A stretch of DNA of 64,000 nt, taken from a virus. The stretch covers positions 1-64,000 of IMG/VR virus record IMGVR_UViG_3300030202_002990; one strand, 5' to 3'. The notes under the pieces were generated by a model that worked only from the letters and a program-made list of their open reading frames with translations, made no database searches and was not told where the DNA came from. Positions 10,367 to 18,710 of this stretch are shown here, piece by piece (the stretch's first letter is position 1; each line of letters opens with the position of its first letter). Position numbers and translations under genes: made by a program.

Positions 10367-10590
10367 CTATTATCCTTGATGTATTTTTTGACTTTTGTAA
10401 TGAGTTTGTTGGGTACTATTAAATCCCATGAAGTTTCTTCTTTCCATGTTCCACTTTCATAATAAGTAGTTGTGGAATTTCCAAGATTGAATTTTTTTAG
10501 CACTTCTTCTTTTAGTTGTCCACTTGTGATGTGAACTTTCCATTCTTCATCGTTAAATTTCCAAATCGATTCCTGCTGTTTTCTTGCCAC
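10363..10590 (-). CDS. Hypothetical protein between primase and nuclease
   Basis: A 75-residue, Lys/Trp-rich soluble protein (MARKQQESIWKFNDEEW) with no motif I recognise. The GTG start lies inside the end of the primase gene (38-nt overlap) and the stop overlaps the TTG of the nuclease gene, so it is translationally coupled on both sides. The location suggests a replication accessory role, which is unproven. Confidence 0.7.
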   Translation of the reverse strand: MARKQQESIWKFNDEEWKVHITSGQLKEEVLKKFNLGNSTTTYYESGTWKEETSWDLIVPNKLITKVKKYIKDNS

Positions 10591-11500
10591 TTAATTTATA
10601 CCTCATCAGGTCTGAAAATTTCATCTTTGGTGTTTGTTTTATAACATCTACCATCTTACGAAACCCCAAATCTGAAGGGTCCTTCTCAGTTAGTTTTACA
10701 AAGTAGACATCAATATTGTGATTCATAAACTCTTCAACCATTTTTAATGAATCACTTATCGCGTCCGTGTCTAAAGATATATATATCTCTTTAACTTTAT
10801 TTTCGACTATTTTTCTTTTTAGTGACTTAAGAATTTGTTTACCGAACAGAGGAATACAATTTCTTCTAATTGCTATTGCATCAAAGGGACCTTCACAAAG
10901 TACTAATGGTTCAGACCAATTGATGAATAATTCAAATCCAACCACATCTTTTGATGTAGCAGAATTTTTATATTTCATTGGTGATTCATAGATGTCTCTA
11001 CCAACAAAAAAATTTAATTTACCATCTCTATCATAACTTGGAATCACTACACGATTACTAAACATACCACTTTCACAATAACCAATGTTATACTTTAGTA
11101 TATCTTCGTGTGTAATTCCTCTTTTTCTTAAATATGATAATGCATTTTTATAAAATGGATTTGATGACTTTTCCCACATTGGTTTAAATTCATCAGGTAG
11201 TTTTACAATACTTTTATCATCATTTTTAAATTTTCTTGGTTTACTATCAACCAAACCACCCAATTCATCAAATTGTGCTTTAGTGGCTCTCATACCTTTC
11301 AATAAGGTAAATAAACTTCTACCTTTCTTATCACATACCCAACAATGCCATACCGACTTTAAGATGTTTACTTCAAGTTTTGGTTTATAGTGATTACAAA
11401 AAGGACACATCCAAGCAAACTGACCTTGTTTTTTATGTCTTTTATGTTTACCACCTAATACTCTATCGAGTAAGTTTAATATTTTAGTTTCTTCAAACAC
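10553..11500 (-). CDS. DNA primase (DnaG/T4 gp61-like)
   Basis: 315 residues, close to T4 gp61 in length. An N-terminal zinc-binding domain has Cys pairs at 32/35 (CPFC) and 53/56 (CWVC). A TOPRIM core follows, with 'CEGPFDAIAI' (Glu203) and 'SLDTDA' (243-247), the acidic residues that bind metal for RNA primer synthesis. It would act with the replicative helicase, which is not in this window. The start is GTG, 8 nt inside the end of the upstream glycosyltransferase gene. Confidence 0.9.
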   Translation of the reverse strand: MFEETKILNLLDRVLGGKHKRHKKQGQFAWMCPFCNHYKPKLEVNILKSVWHCWVCDKKGRSLFTLLKGMRATKAQFDELGGLVDSKPRKFKNDDKSIVKLPDEFKPMWEKSSNPFYKNALSYLRKRGITHEDILKYNIGYCESGMFSNRVVIPSYDRDGKLNFFVGRDIYESPMKYKNSATSKDVVGFELFINWSEPLVLCEGPFDAIAIRRNCIPLFGKQILKSLKRKIVENKVKEIYISLDTDAISDSLKMVEEFMNHNIDVYFVKLTEKDPSDLGFRKMVDVIKQTPKMKFSDLMRYKLSGKKTAGIDLEI

Positions 11501-12668
11501 TTTTACTTGGACTTATATTTGTAGGTAACCAAACTTGGTCTCCATCTTTATTGTAGATACTGAGTAAATCATCTCTCCACTTTTCAACATCTGAATACTT
11601 GGATAAATACTCTCTTAACTCCCCTAAATAATTATTTCTATCTTCAACAGAAAGATTAGATATTTCAGCAACTTGTTTTTCAAATTGTTTTTGTGTTGAA
11701 GCTCTAAAAGGATACTTCATATCTTTACTCCAATCCTTGTGTAGTATAGGAATTTTACCATAATCTATAGACTGAAAAATACTATAACCAAAAGGCTCAC
11801 TTTCAAAACAACTGTGACTTATTCCCCATTCTTCACTTCGGAAAAACCTATCTATTTTTTCTGACCTATAATCAATGACCTTGAATTTATTTAATTTAAC
11901 ACTTTTTTTATAATCATTAAAACACTTCTCATAAATCTTTTCTAATGTTAAACCAATCGATTCAATTTTTTCTAAAAAATGTAGATTCTTTCTTGGTTCA
12001 CATCTAGCTGGGAATCCTACAACATTAGAACTATTGGCAGGTAGATTGTTTTTAAATTCATATGTGTTTGGTATTGCATAATCAAAATCACCCTCATTAT
12101 CAATACCAATCCATATAGAATTTTCTGAATCCTTAATCAAATAATTTTGATAATCAATAGATTTTTGTTGATAATTTATAACTTTTTTGGTGAACTTTCG
12201 TAACTTTTGTTGACACTTTAATGTAACAGATTCAAGACTATGAATACAGACCGAATCTATTTTTCTGTCGTAAACTTTCCTCATCCTTTTAGATGACCAA
12301 TTTTGAGAATTACCATACATCATTATCGGTAATGGATATGAAAGTAAATGAAACTTTCTTGCACCCTTTATAACCATATCTACTGTTCTTCTATCAGGTA
12401 ATGAAAAGTAATTAGATATTGGAAGACGAGACATTGTATATTCCCACTCCCATTCAGTACCTGGTCTATGGATTACATCTACATATTGTTTGGTATACTC
12501 AATCCATTCCTTATCTTGTTCAATTTCAACTATTAGAATTGGTTTAACAATCAAATGTGGAGATACATTACTTATCCAATCATCAATCCATTTTGAAACA
12601 CCACCATTTGAAACATCACCTACCTCAGTAGCTACATAAACATCATAAGGTTCGTTTAAATTTATCAT
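11493..12668 (-). CDS. GT-B-type glycosyltransferase
   Basis: 391 residues. The C-terminal half carries a nucleotide-sugar-binding pattern: 'VGFPARCEPRKNLHFLEKI' resembles the G-R-x-x-x-x-K-N motif of GT4-type enzymes. 'CFESEPFGYSIFQSIDYGK' followed by IPIL resembles the E-x-x-P-F-G...G-x-P donor-site motif. No membrane segment is visible. The acceptor cannot be told from sequence. Modified phage DNA bases (as with T4 glucosyltransferases), virion proteins or cell-surface glycans are all possible; its position in the replication block slightly favours DNA. It overlaps its upstream neighbour by ATGA. Confidence 0.75.
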   Translation of the reverse strand: MINLNEPYDVYVATEVGDVSNGGVSKWIDDWISNVSPHLIVKPILIVEIEQDKEWIEYTKQYVDVIHRPGTEWEWEYTMSRLPISNYFSLPDRRTVDMVIKGARKFHLLSYPLPIMMYGNSQNWSSKRMRKVYDRKIDSVCIHSLESVTLKCQQKLRKFTKKVINYQQKSIDYQNYLIKDSENSIWIGIDNEGDFDYAIPNTYEFKNNLPANSSNVVGFPARCEPRKNLHFLEKIESIGLTLEKIYEKCFNDYKKSVKLNKFKVIDYRSEKIDRFFRSEEWGISHSCFESEPFGYSIFQSIDYGKIPILHKDWSKDMKYPFRASTQKQFEKQVAEISNLSVEDRNNYLGELREYLSKYSDVEKWRDDLLSIYNKDGDQVWLPTNISPSKSV

Positions 12669-12997
12669 TTTATTAAATCTATAAAATCTTTAATTTCCAA
12701 CACCGCGTAAGTTTTACTACGATTTCTCTTAAATATTAAAACAGGTTTACCCTTTTCACTATTGGATTCTGCCTGTTTTAATGATTCCCATATGTTTAAT
12801 TTTTCTTGATTCTTACATTCAATAGCATATGGTATCAATTTACGAGCAGCAGGTGAAAGTTGTATATCTTCACCACTTTCTCCCATCGTAGTAGATTTGA
12901 TGTCATCGGGTTCTAATTGTTTGAAGTTTTCTAATAACTGGTCACGAATTTGATTCTGTAACCTTTTACCTTTATTTTTAGCAGAACGAGTTTTCAT
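12665..12997 (-). CDS. Small PD-(D/E)XK-type nuclease-like protein
   Basis: 110 residues. A basic N-terminus (KNKGKRLQNQIRDQLLENF) precedes 'GESGEDIQLS' and 'YAIECKNQEKLNIW', giving the E...D...E-x-K arrangement of Holliday-junction-resolvase-like or VRR-type nucleases. The family is typically small and single-domain. It sits upstream of the glycosyltransferase with an ATGA overlap and close to recombination genes, so a role in DNA processing is likely. The exact substrate is unknown. Confidence 0.7.
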   Translation of the reverse strand: MKTRSAKNKGKRLQNQIRDQLLENFKQLEPDDIKSTTMGESGEDIQLSPAARKLIPYAIECKNQEKLNIWESLKQAESNSEKGKPVLIFKRNRSKTYAVLEIKDFIDLIK

Positions 12998-13025
12998 ACT
13001 AATAAGTATAACCTAAATTTTGAAA

Positions 13026-13412
13026 CTATTTAAAAATCTTGCTCCATTTTCTTCTGTATTCTTTTTGTGCCCACTTTTCAGCTAATTCTTCCCACTTGTT
13101 GTCATCGTGTGGGTCTCTACCTTGGTGGACTGCCATATTACCAGCTTGATTGTATTTCTTGACGAACTTTCTAACACCCAATCTTTGTGCATCTAAAGCA
13201 TGTTTGATTTCGTGTAATACAGAAATAATGAATTCTTTAACATTTGGATAGGAACGATTTAATAATATGGTATCTTTTTCAGGTATGTAATCACCATAGT
13301 CGTGTTTAGCACCAAACTTTACCTTACTTTTTAACTTGTACTTTTTTACAAGTGCATTTGCAGTTTGTAAGTAATCAATCCGTTCTAATAGTAATTGTGA
13401 TAATTTAATCAT
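13026..13412 (-). CDS. HExxH metallopeptidase-like protein with candidate capsid-targeting N-terminus
   Basis: 128 residues. HEIKH (67-71) is a zincin active-site motif, with downstream glutamates at 108-112 that could supply the third ligand. The N-terminus MIKLSQLLLE matches the decapeptide shared with the next three genes. If this is a capsid-targeting sequence cut after the Glu, the mature enzyme would be packaged and injected. It may also act in the cytoplasm. The start overlaps the upstream stop by 8 nt. Protease activity is predicted only from the motif. Confidence 0.7.
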   Translation of the reverse strand: MIKLSQLLLERIDYLQTANALVKKYKLKSKVKFGAKHDYGDYIPEKDTILLNRSYPNVKEFIISVLHEIKHALDAQRLGVRKFVKKYNQAGNMAVHQGRDPHDDNKWEELAEKWAQKEYRRKWSKIFK

Positions 13413-13758
13413 CTAAAATATCCGATATCTCATAATTTGTTGAATAATCCTCACTACCATACTTATCCCAACTTCCAACATCCTCTTGGAAATTATCGTA
13501 CTTGACACCAGTATTCTTCACTTTTTTAATCACTTGAATTCGTTGTTGGGACTTATCGTTCTTGTCATAAATATTACCTGCCTTTGGAAAACTCCATTGA
13601 ACATAGCCACCTTTTTCAAACCAAGGCTCAGGTTTGTTAGATTTGATACCTAACTTTCTAACCTTTCCTTTTGGTAGGAAACCTGTATCAGGTTCACCAG
13701 CATCATTGTAGGCTGAATTTAAACTGGTTTCTCTGAGTAAGTCCATAAGTTTAATCAT
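13405..13758 (-). CDS. Hypothetical protein with candidate capsid-targeting N-terminus
   Basis: 117 residues starting MIKLMDLLRE, then a Gly/Asp/Lys-rich soluble body with no recognised domain. It is the second of four adjacent genes with the same N-terminal decapeptide pattern. A packaged internal protein is a reasonable guess. Confidence 0.7.
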   Translation of the reverse strand: MIKLMDLLRETSLNSAYNDAGEPDTGFLPKGKVRKLGIKSNKPEPWFEKGGYVQWSFPKAGNIYDKNDKSQQRIQVIKKVKNTGVKYDNFQEDVGSWDKYGSEDYSTNYEISDILDD

Positions 13759-14684
13759 TAAATAGTTATCTCACCTTCTCGTTTTAAATACCACTTACGA
13801 AATTGTGCAGGTGTTCCAATGGTTATCTTACTCTCAGGTACATACTTTAATAATTCTTTCTTGTGTGCTATTTCTTCATAATCAGTACCCGTATATGAAT
13901 CTTTTTGAAAATAATAATCATCCCAAACCCTTTTCAATACAAATACATCTATTACCTTAGTGTTGTAAACAATTATTTCGTTCCACCAAGCTGATGTTTC
14001 TTTAGATGGATGTGTAATGCTTTTCTTAACATCATCTTTATGCTTCTTTAATAGTTTATTGGTGGTATCGATATATTTTTTTATTTGTTTTTGAGCGTAT
14101 GGGCCTAAGTTCTGTCTAATAATTTTCATCTGTTCAGTATATCTTAAATCTTCATACTTAGGGTCATTTTCAACCTCATCTTGAATCTTTCGTTCTAAAC
14201 TTCTCCATGAATCATAATCGTGTAATTTTGCCTTTTTAATGGCAGTCTTTACAATCATATGGTCTCCATCAAATATATGAAACCCCCTTACCCATCTTCT
14301 ACCAGTTCTATCGGGTACCGTATCAAAATCCATATACTTTCGTGCTAACAACTCACCCGATACATGAAATATAACACCACCACTTTTCGTTTGAACACCA
14401 CGACCTTTCGCTAACGGAGAGGATTTATTTGCCTTGGTAAATGTAGAGATTGATTTTTTCTTACCCAATACATCCTTTAAGGTTTTTATATAACTCGGTC
14501 CTGTAACATGAAATGAGTTTATCGGTATCTTACCAATCACCTTTTCCATTGTCTTTGGGTAAAGTGGAACATAGTCTTGTGTGAGTGTCCAAGATAGGGC
14601 ATCCTTTGTGTGTGCTGGATACCATTCGTCTCTTAACCTACCCAAGTAAGTACTTTCGTTCAGTAAGTCCTTCAACTTAATCAT
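13758..14684 (-). CDS. Hypothetical 308-aa protein with candidate capsid-targeting N-terminus
   Basis: Starts MIKLKDLLNE, then a soluble body rich in Lys and Tyr. A central 'FHVSGELLARKYMDFDTVPDR' region is followed by 'RRWVRGFHIFDG' and a charged, helix-rich C-terminal half. I do not recognise the family. The start sits next to the preceding stop (4-nt overlap at 14681-14684). Confidence 0.75.
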   Translation of the reverse strand: MIKLKDLLNESTYLGRLRDEWYPAHTKDALSWTLTQDYVPLYPKTMEKVIGKIPINSFHVTGPSYIKTLKDVLGKKKSISTFTKANKSSPLAKGRGVQTKSGGVIFHVSGELLARKYMDFDTVPDRTGRRWVRGFHIFDGDHMIVKTAIKKAKLHDYDSWRSLERKIQDEVENDPKYEDLRYTEQMKIIRQNLGPYAQKQIKKYIDTTNKLLKKHKDDVKKSITHPSKETSAWWNEIIVYNTKVIDVFVLKRVWDDYYFQKDSYTGTDYEEIAHKKELLKYVPESKITIGTPAQFRKWYLKREGEITI

Positions 14685-14983
14685 ATCAAATCTTCTATCT
14701 GTTCTTCTATTTTTTTATGTAATATTTTTAGTTCTTTTAAACCTTTTTTAATCATAGCTGGTTTCTCAGCGTTTACACCTTTAAATACCTTACCCATATT
14801 GACACTCCAACTCTGACCCCAAATTTTCAACATAAGAAATCCTTTCTTAGTATCACTCATTGGTGCTTCATTTTGTATTTGTTTTGGTGTTTTAAAAGGC
14901 GGGTTATCCTTTTCGGTATAAATTTTACCCAACACTAATTTATTATCAGACCACTCTTTGAGTAAATCTTTTAGTTTTACCAC
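14681..14983 (-). CDS. Hypothetical 100-aa protein with candidate capsid-targeting N-terminus
   Basis: Starts (GTG) MVKLKDLLKE, matching the pattern of its three downstream neighbours. The remainder is Lys-rich with a C-terminal amphipathic helix (KKGLKELKILHKKIEEQIED). It overlaps the 3' end of the upstream basic protein gene by 7 nt. Confidence 0.7.
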   Translation of the reverse strand: MVKLKDLLKEWSDNKLVLGKIYTEKDNPPFKTPKQIQNEAPMSDTKKGFLMLKIWGQSWSVNMGKVFKGVNAEKPAMIKKGLKELKILHKKIEEQIEDLI

Positions 14984-16644
14984 TTACGACAACTCCAATA
15001 ACGGGCTTTATGTCTTGGCCCTGGTGAATCACAATTATGTCTTGCTCTAAAATTAGCTCTAGCTTTAGGATTAGATTTCCTAATTCTCATAGTTCCACCT
15101 TTGGCATCTCCACCTTGTCCAAAGTTTACCTTTACGACATTACCTTTTGGATTTTTAACATATACTTTAAATTTCTTTGAGTCTCCTTGCATCGGTTTTC
15201 CAAGTTTAACCTTACGACCTTGATACTCAGCTTCTACCAACCCAGTCATGGTGTATCCCCAAGAACCATCTTCCATCCATAAATCATAAGACTCGTTTAA
15301 CTCATCATCGTGTAATGGTTTTACACTTATACCAGGATAACCTTCCTTCTTTTTCTTCTTTTTACCCTTTTCTTCATATCCACTAGCAAATGCTGCTCGT
15401 CTCTGAGCGTCACTTGAGAATCCTTCCTTCACACCTTCTTTCTTAGATTCGGAAATTTGTATTCTTTTTTGAATATTTGTCTCAAAAGTTTTGTATGCTG
15501 TATCAATATCTGATAATACTTTATCAAAAATAGATTTGTTCAATGATTTTATTTTAACAACATTTGATTTTACTTTTTTCAAACCTTTAATCATTTCTTT
15601 TTTATCTTTAACTTGATAATAGGTATCTACATCCATTACATCACTCATCATTTTTTCTATTTTATTGTTATGTTTAATACCAAAACTTAAATCTGCCGTA
15701 TCACCTTCTAATGCATTAAGTAATTTATCTGTAAATTTTTCCATACTCATTTTTAATTCATTTAGTTTAACTTCATCTACGGATTCTTTTTTAGATTTAT
15801 TACCCCAATTCTTAGCACCTACCTTACGACACTTTACTAATGCTCCACTTGCATATGCTGATGGCCATACATCATAACGAGCTTTGACCTTGTGATAACA
15901 GGCATCTTTTTTACCTGCCTTCTCATCAAATTGTTCTTCGGTCATCATTTGAGATTCACGAATTTTTTTGATTTCAGTACGAATCAGATTTCTAATCATG
16001 TTTTCAACTTTATCACTTTTCATAATACTCTCCTCTTGGTCTTTACCCTTTTTAAATCTGTGTTCTCCATCAGGATTATTCTGTGGAACATTCCCAACAT
16101 TTCTTAAATAATTTGGTGGATTCAACATTTCCTTTTTAATAAATCTTTTTACTAATTGTAAAGCTCTTTTGTGTAAAGGGTCTTTTTTATTCTTAAGAGC
16201 AGTACCGACCTTCTTAGTTTTAGTTAATTGTTTCTTCAACAATTGATTATAAGCTTGGGGATTTACTACTGCCATATTTGGTACTAATTCATTAATTTCC
16301 ATATGTTCTCTCTTTTTTCTCCCTTGACAATGAGCCTTTTGACTAAACCCCTTTGGGTTATTACAATCAATAGACTTTTTATATTTTTTACTCCATCCCT
16401 CTTCTACATTTTTATCATAATAGTCTTTGGGATGAAATTTCATGTGAACTACCTTACCAGCTTTAGCGACACTCTTACCATCGACTATGATTTCTACTGG
16501 ATATGGTTTATCAGGTTTGTTCAACCAATATGCCATTTTGTATCCACCTTTGTCGAGTAGTTTCATCAGAACACCTCTCTTGTATTCCTTGTCTTCAGCT
16601 TGAAGTACTTTTAATTCTCCTCTTGGTAGTATTAAATCAGCCAT
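14977..16644 (-). CDS. Basic multi-module phage protein (Cys-motif modules)
   Basis: 555 residues, strongly basic and assembled from separate modules. Residues about 80-115 contain 'WSKKYKKSIDCNNPKGFSQK' and 'HCQGRKKR'. Residues about 245-290 contain 'DACYHKVKARYDVWPSAYAS', a motif I recall from a DUF family (DUF5872-like) in marine phages and giant viruses. The C-terminus carries 'RKSNPKARANFRARHNCDS' and a terminal WSCRKW. Between them are helical, charged linkers. High Lys/Arg content and the location next to candidate internal head proteins suggest a nucleic-acid-binding virion component. This is inference. Confidence 0.75.
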   Translation of the reverse strand: MADLILPRGELKVLQAEDKEYKRGVLMKLLDKGGYKMAYWLNKPDKPYPVEIIVDGKSVAKAGKVVHMKFHPKDYYDKNVEEGWSKKYKKSIDCNNPKGFSQKAHCQGRKKREHMEINELVPNMAVVNPQAYNQLLKKQLTKTKKVGTALKNKKDPLHKRALQLVKRFIKKEMLNPPNYLRNVGNVPQNNPDGEHRFKKGKDQEESIMKSDKVENMIRNLIRTEIKKIRESQMMTEEQFDEKAGKKDACYHKVKARYDVWPSAYASGALVKCRKVGAKNWGNKSKKESVDEVKLNELKMSMEKFTDKLLNALEGDTADLSFGIKHNNKIEKMMSDVMDVDTYYQVKDKKEMIKGLKKVKSNVVKIKSLNKSIFDKVLSDIDTAYKTFETNIQKRIQISESKKEGVKEGFSSDAQRRAAFASGYEEKGKKKKKKEGYPGISVKPLHDDELNESYDLWMEDGSWGYTMTGLVEAEYQGRKVKLGKPMQGDSKKFKVYVKNPKGNVVKVNFGQGGDAKGGTMRIRKSNPKARANFRARHNCDSPGPRHKARYWSCRKW

Positions 16645-17015
16645 TACTTCTTAGGTTTGGTTGATACATAAATTGGTTTCTTACCTTGTCCTGCAGATTG
16701 TTTACCACCTCTTCCAGCTTTATTTTGTGCTGACCTCTTCCTACGAGTAGCACTAGCTTTTTGTTTCTTTGTCATACCTGCAGCTTTAGACTTTGGAACA
16801 CATTTAGCATATCCTCTTTTCTTTCCACTTGAACCACATGGTGGATGTCCACCACCTTTTTTCTTCTTACCGATGTTTACCCATTTATCTTTAAACCACT
16901 TTCGTAAGTTTTCGTGGACAGGTAAACCACACTCGATACATAAGTTATCAAGAAGTTTATGTGTCTGTTCTGTAGTTAATTTTTTTAGTATTTCGTTAAG
17001 TTTAGTCATCTGCAT
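16644..17015 (-). CDS. Small basic Cys-motif protein
   Basis: 123 residues. The N-terminal helix includes CIECGLP. It is followed by 'WFKDKWVNIGKKKKGGG', HPPCG and 'RGYAKCVPKSKAAG', then a Lys/Arg/Gly-rich tail (TRRKRSAQNKAGRGGKQ). The combination resembles small basic proteins (DUF6321-like) of aquatic phages. DNA or RNA binding is likely from composition. The stop abuts the start of the multi-module protein, and the start overlaps the end of the upstream membrane protein gene. Confidence 0.72.
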   Translation of the reverse strand: MQMTKLNEILKKLTTEQTHKLLDNLCIECGLPVHENLRKWFKDKWVNIGKKKKGGGHPPCGSSGKKRGYAKCVPKSKAAGMTKKQKASATRRKRSAQNKAGRGGKQSAGQGKKPIYVSTKPKK

Positions 17016-17322
17016 GTTCTAATAATTTAACATCATCTTCAGCGTTGTTGAACCAAAAGTCAATTACCTTGGCAAATGAACCAACGAATCCACCCAACAT
17101 CAGTAGTAATATTTCTTTCCATCCACTCTGAACATCTACACCATTACTCATAAAGTAAATCATAAGAGCAAGAATTGTAGAGAAAAGTGCTACTACAGAT
17201 ATACTAATATACCATTTCTTGTTCTGTCTAAACTTTATGATATCAACTAATTGTTGATTGATAGCATGTTTTTGGTCTTGTATATGGTAGTCTTCTTTAA
17301 CTACTTTTCTTAATTCAGCCAT
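17002..17322 (-). CDS. Small two-TM membrane protein
   Basis: 106 residues with two predicted membrane segments, 'WYISISVVALFSTILALMIY' and 'ILLLMLGGFVGSFAKVIDFW', flanked by charged N- and C-termini. Position between a holin and a virion protein makes a lysis accessory (second holin or antiholin) possible. GGAG precedes the ATG, and a T4-late-like TATAAATA lies at 17340-17347 on this strand. Confidence 0.72.
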   Translation of the reverse strand: MAELRKVVKEDYHIQDQKHAINQQLVDIIKFRQNKKWYISISVVALFSTILALMIYFMSNGVDVQSGWKEILLLMLGGFVGSFAKVIDFWFNNAEDDVKLLEHADD

Positions 17323-17331
17323 TTTACTCTC

Positions 17332-17457
17332 CTAACCGTTATTTATACATTTTTTAAAGCGTTTATAGACTCTTTGAACTATATGTTCTTTACCTTGATT
17401 TCTCCACATCATTAATAGTGCTTGTTGTCTTATAATAGCCTCTTGTTTTTCACTCAA
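17332..17457 (-). CDS. Possible 41-aa basic peptide (TTG start)
   Basis: The frame opens at TTG (17457), translating MSEKQEAIIRQQALLMMWRN and ending at TAG 17332-17334. AAAGG directly precedes the TTG. A shorter ATG start 15 codons in is possible. It fills the gap between two coupled genes and is amphipathic and basic; no family is recognised. Confidence 0.4.
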   Translation of the reverse strand: MSEKQEAIIRQQALLMMWRNQGKEHIVQRVYKRFKKCINNG

Positions 17458-17470
17458 CCTTTATTCCCCC

Positions 17471-17896
17471 TTATTTTGCTACTTGTTTAACCTTTTCGAT
17501 TGAACGACCAGCAAAGTATGCTGCGTAAACTGTCATTAATAATGTTTGATACACAGGAACATATGCTGCTCCTATTGTAAATGCCTGTTCACCTATTTTT
17601 AAGTTTCCATCAAATATACTTAAAACGGTAAATATAGCAGTTAAAAACACCAATGTTAATGGTCTGATATTTTTACTCAACCAACTTCCATGTTTCATAT
17701 CAGCTTCCCAACGAGCAGATACTTGAGCTTGTGCTGCTTGTTCGGCTGTTGCTAAAATTTGTGTAATTTTTTGTCTGGCTTCTTCCTTTTCTTCTCCTGA
17801 AGTATGTAAGTTATCTATGATATTCCCTACATCTTTTATTGTATCACCACCTAATAAACTACCTGCTCCTTTGGCGATTGTACTTAGTAACCCCAT
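17471..17896 (-). CDS. Holin, 3TM gene-transfer-release type
   Basis: 141 residues. A helical N-terminal half (KEEARQKITQILATAEQAAQ) leads to 'HGSWLSKNIRPLTLVFLT', the conserved entry to the first TM segment of GTA-type/3TM holins. Hydrophobic stretches follow at about 85-103 and 110-130. Such proteins permeabilise the inner membrane at the end of infection. AGGAG is well placed before the ATG. No endolysin is next to it. Confidence 0.75.
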   Translation of the reverse strand: MGLLSTIAKGAGSLLGGDTIKDVGNIIDNLHTSGEEKEEARQKITQILATAEQAAQAQVSARWEADMKHGSWLSKNIRPLTLVFLTAIFTVLSIFDGNLKIGEQAFTIGAAYVPVYQTLLMTVYAAYFAGRSIEKVKQVAK

Positions 17897-18020
17897 TACT
17901 TTCTCCTTGTTGTTTTTTCAACCACTTTTTGTATTGTTTTTTTGTACGACCTTTTTCTTTCAACTCTTTATTTTTCTTGAGTCTGGTCTGTTTTCTTAAT
18001 TTGGCCTTTTTACTTGGCAT
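17859..18020 (-). CDS. Very basic 53-aa protein
   Basis: MPSKKAKLRKQTRLKKNKEL continues with 'KGRTKKQYKKWLKKQQGE'; about 40% of residues are Lys/Arg. Small proteins with this 'PSKKAK...QYKKWLKKQ' pattern occur in T4-like marine phages, as I recall. The 3' end overlaps the holin start and contains the holin ribosome-binding site. Function unknown; nucleic-acid binding is plausible. Confidence 0.68.
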   Translation of the reverse strand: MPSKKAKLRKQTRLKKNKELKEKGRTKKQYKKWLKKQQGESNGVTKYNRQRSR

Positions 18021-18038
18021 ATTTTTTATCCATTAAAT

Positions 18039-18047
18039 ATAAATATC
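18039..18047 (-). promoter_or_regulatory. Candidate TATTTAT-box promoter
   Basis: Minus-strand GATATTTAT ends 18 nt before the ATG at 18020. Same core as the other boxes listed. Confidence 0.4.
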
Positions 18048-18053
18048 TGTTAT

Positions 18054-18707
18054 TCATTTTTTACTACTGCTAACAAGATTATTGGATACTTGTGCACTTA
18101 ATAAAGTTTGAAGTGTGAAGTATAAAGATGGATTCCTTTTTAATAATTCTTTAAATTCTCTCTGTTTCCAAACTAAACACTCACATGGATGTTTGACTAT
18201 ACAAGTCGCAGTTGCTGATTTTTCTGTTAAAAATGACATCTCCCCTACAAACTGACCATCTTTTAATTCAGCTACTTTATTACCATCTACTGCAACATCT
18301 ATTGTTCCATTGTATATCAATACTAAATCTGGTACAAGGTGTGTTTGTCTTGTAACAAATTCACCAGGTTGAAATGTTTTCCAAATGGCAGCCTTACTAA
18401 TTTTTAAATATTCTACAGGTGTTAAATCTTTAAATAGGGTTTCATATAACTCATTGTTTTTATCGTCCATGTGGACAGGTCGTTTTTCATAGATAAGAAC
18501 TGCTATGTGGTATACATTTACGAGTACAAAAACAATATTCCAATTTATCGCCAACCACATTGGTTCAAGGGGGATGTAAAAATTATAAAATACAGAAAAT
18601 AAACTTGCTAGTATGGATAGGATTCTAAGGTATAAAATATCCTTTACTAAAAAAGAAAATGCTATTAGACCAAATGCCAGATGTCCTGCTATCGTTGCGA
18701 TATTCAT
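18054..18707 (-). CDS. Popeye-like membrane protein with cyclic-nucleotide-binding domain
   Basis: 217 residues. Three hydrophobic segments fill residues 5-75 ('HLAFGLIAFSFLVKDILYL', 'LRILSILASLFSVFYNFYI', 'INWNIVFVLVNVYHIAVLIY'). A cNMP-binding fold follows at about 110-200, with 'GQFVGEMSFLTEKSATATC' as the phosphate-binding cassette. The canonical Arg of that cassette is not present. The layout matches Popeye-domain proteins, which bind cAMP at membranes. No cyclase gene is near. It may sense or sequester a cyclic nucleotide in the infected cell, but this is speculative. Confidence 0.75.
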   Translation of the reverse strand: MNIATIAGHLAFGLIAFSFLVKDILYLRILSILASLFSVFYNFYIPLEPMWLAINWNIVFVLVNVYHIAVLIYEKRPVHMDDKNNELYETLFKDLTPVEYLKISKAAIWKTFQPGEFVTRQTHLVPDLVLIYNGTIDVAVDGNKVAELKDGQFVGEMSFLTEKSATATCIVKHPCECLVWKQREFKELLKRNPSLYFTLQTLLSAQVSNNLVSSSKK

Positions 18708-18710
18708 ACA

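Noticed and set aside
11493-12668. Assigning the glycosyltransferase to DNA glucosylation
   Set aside because: Only generic GT-B motifs are visible; no similarity to T4 alpha- or beta-glucosyltransferase could be shown.
17340-17347. Minus-strand TATAAATA, a perfect T4 late box
   Set aside because: Single occurrence in this orientation, and it lies within a possible small ORF; noted under the gene at 17002 but not called as a promoter.
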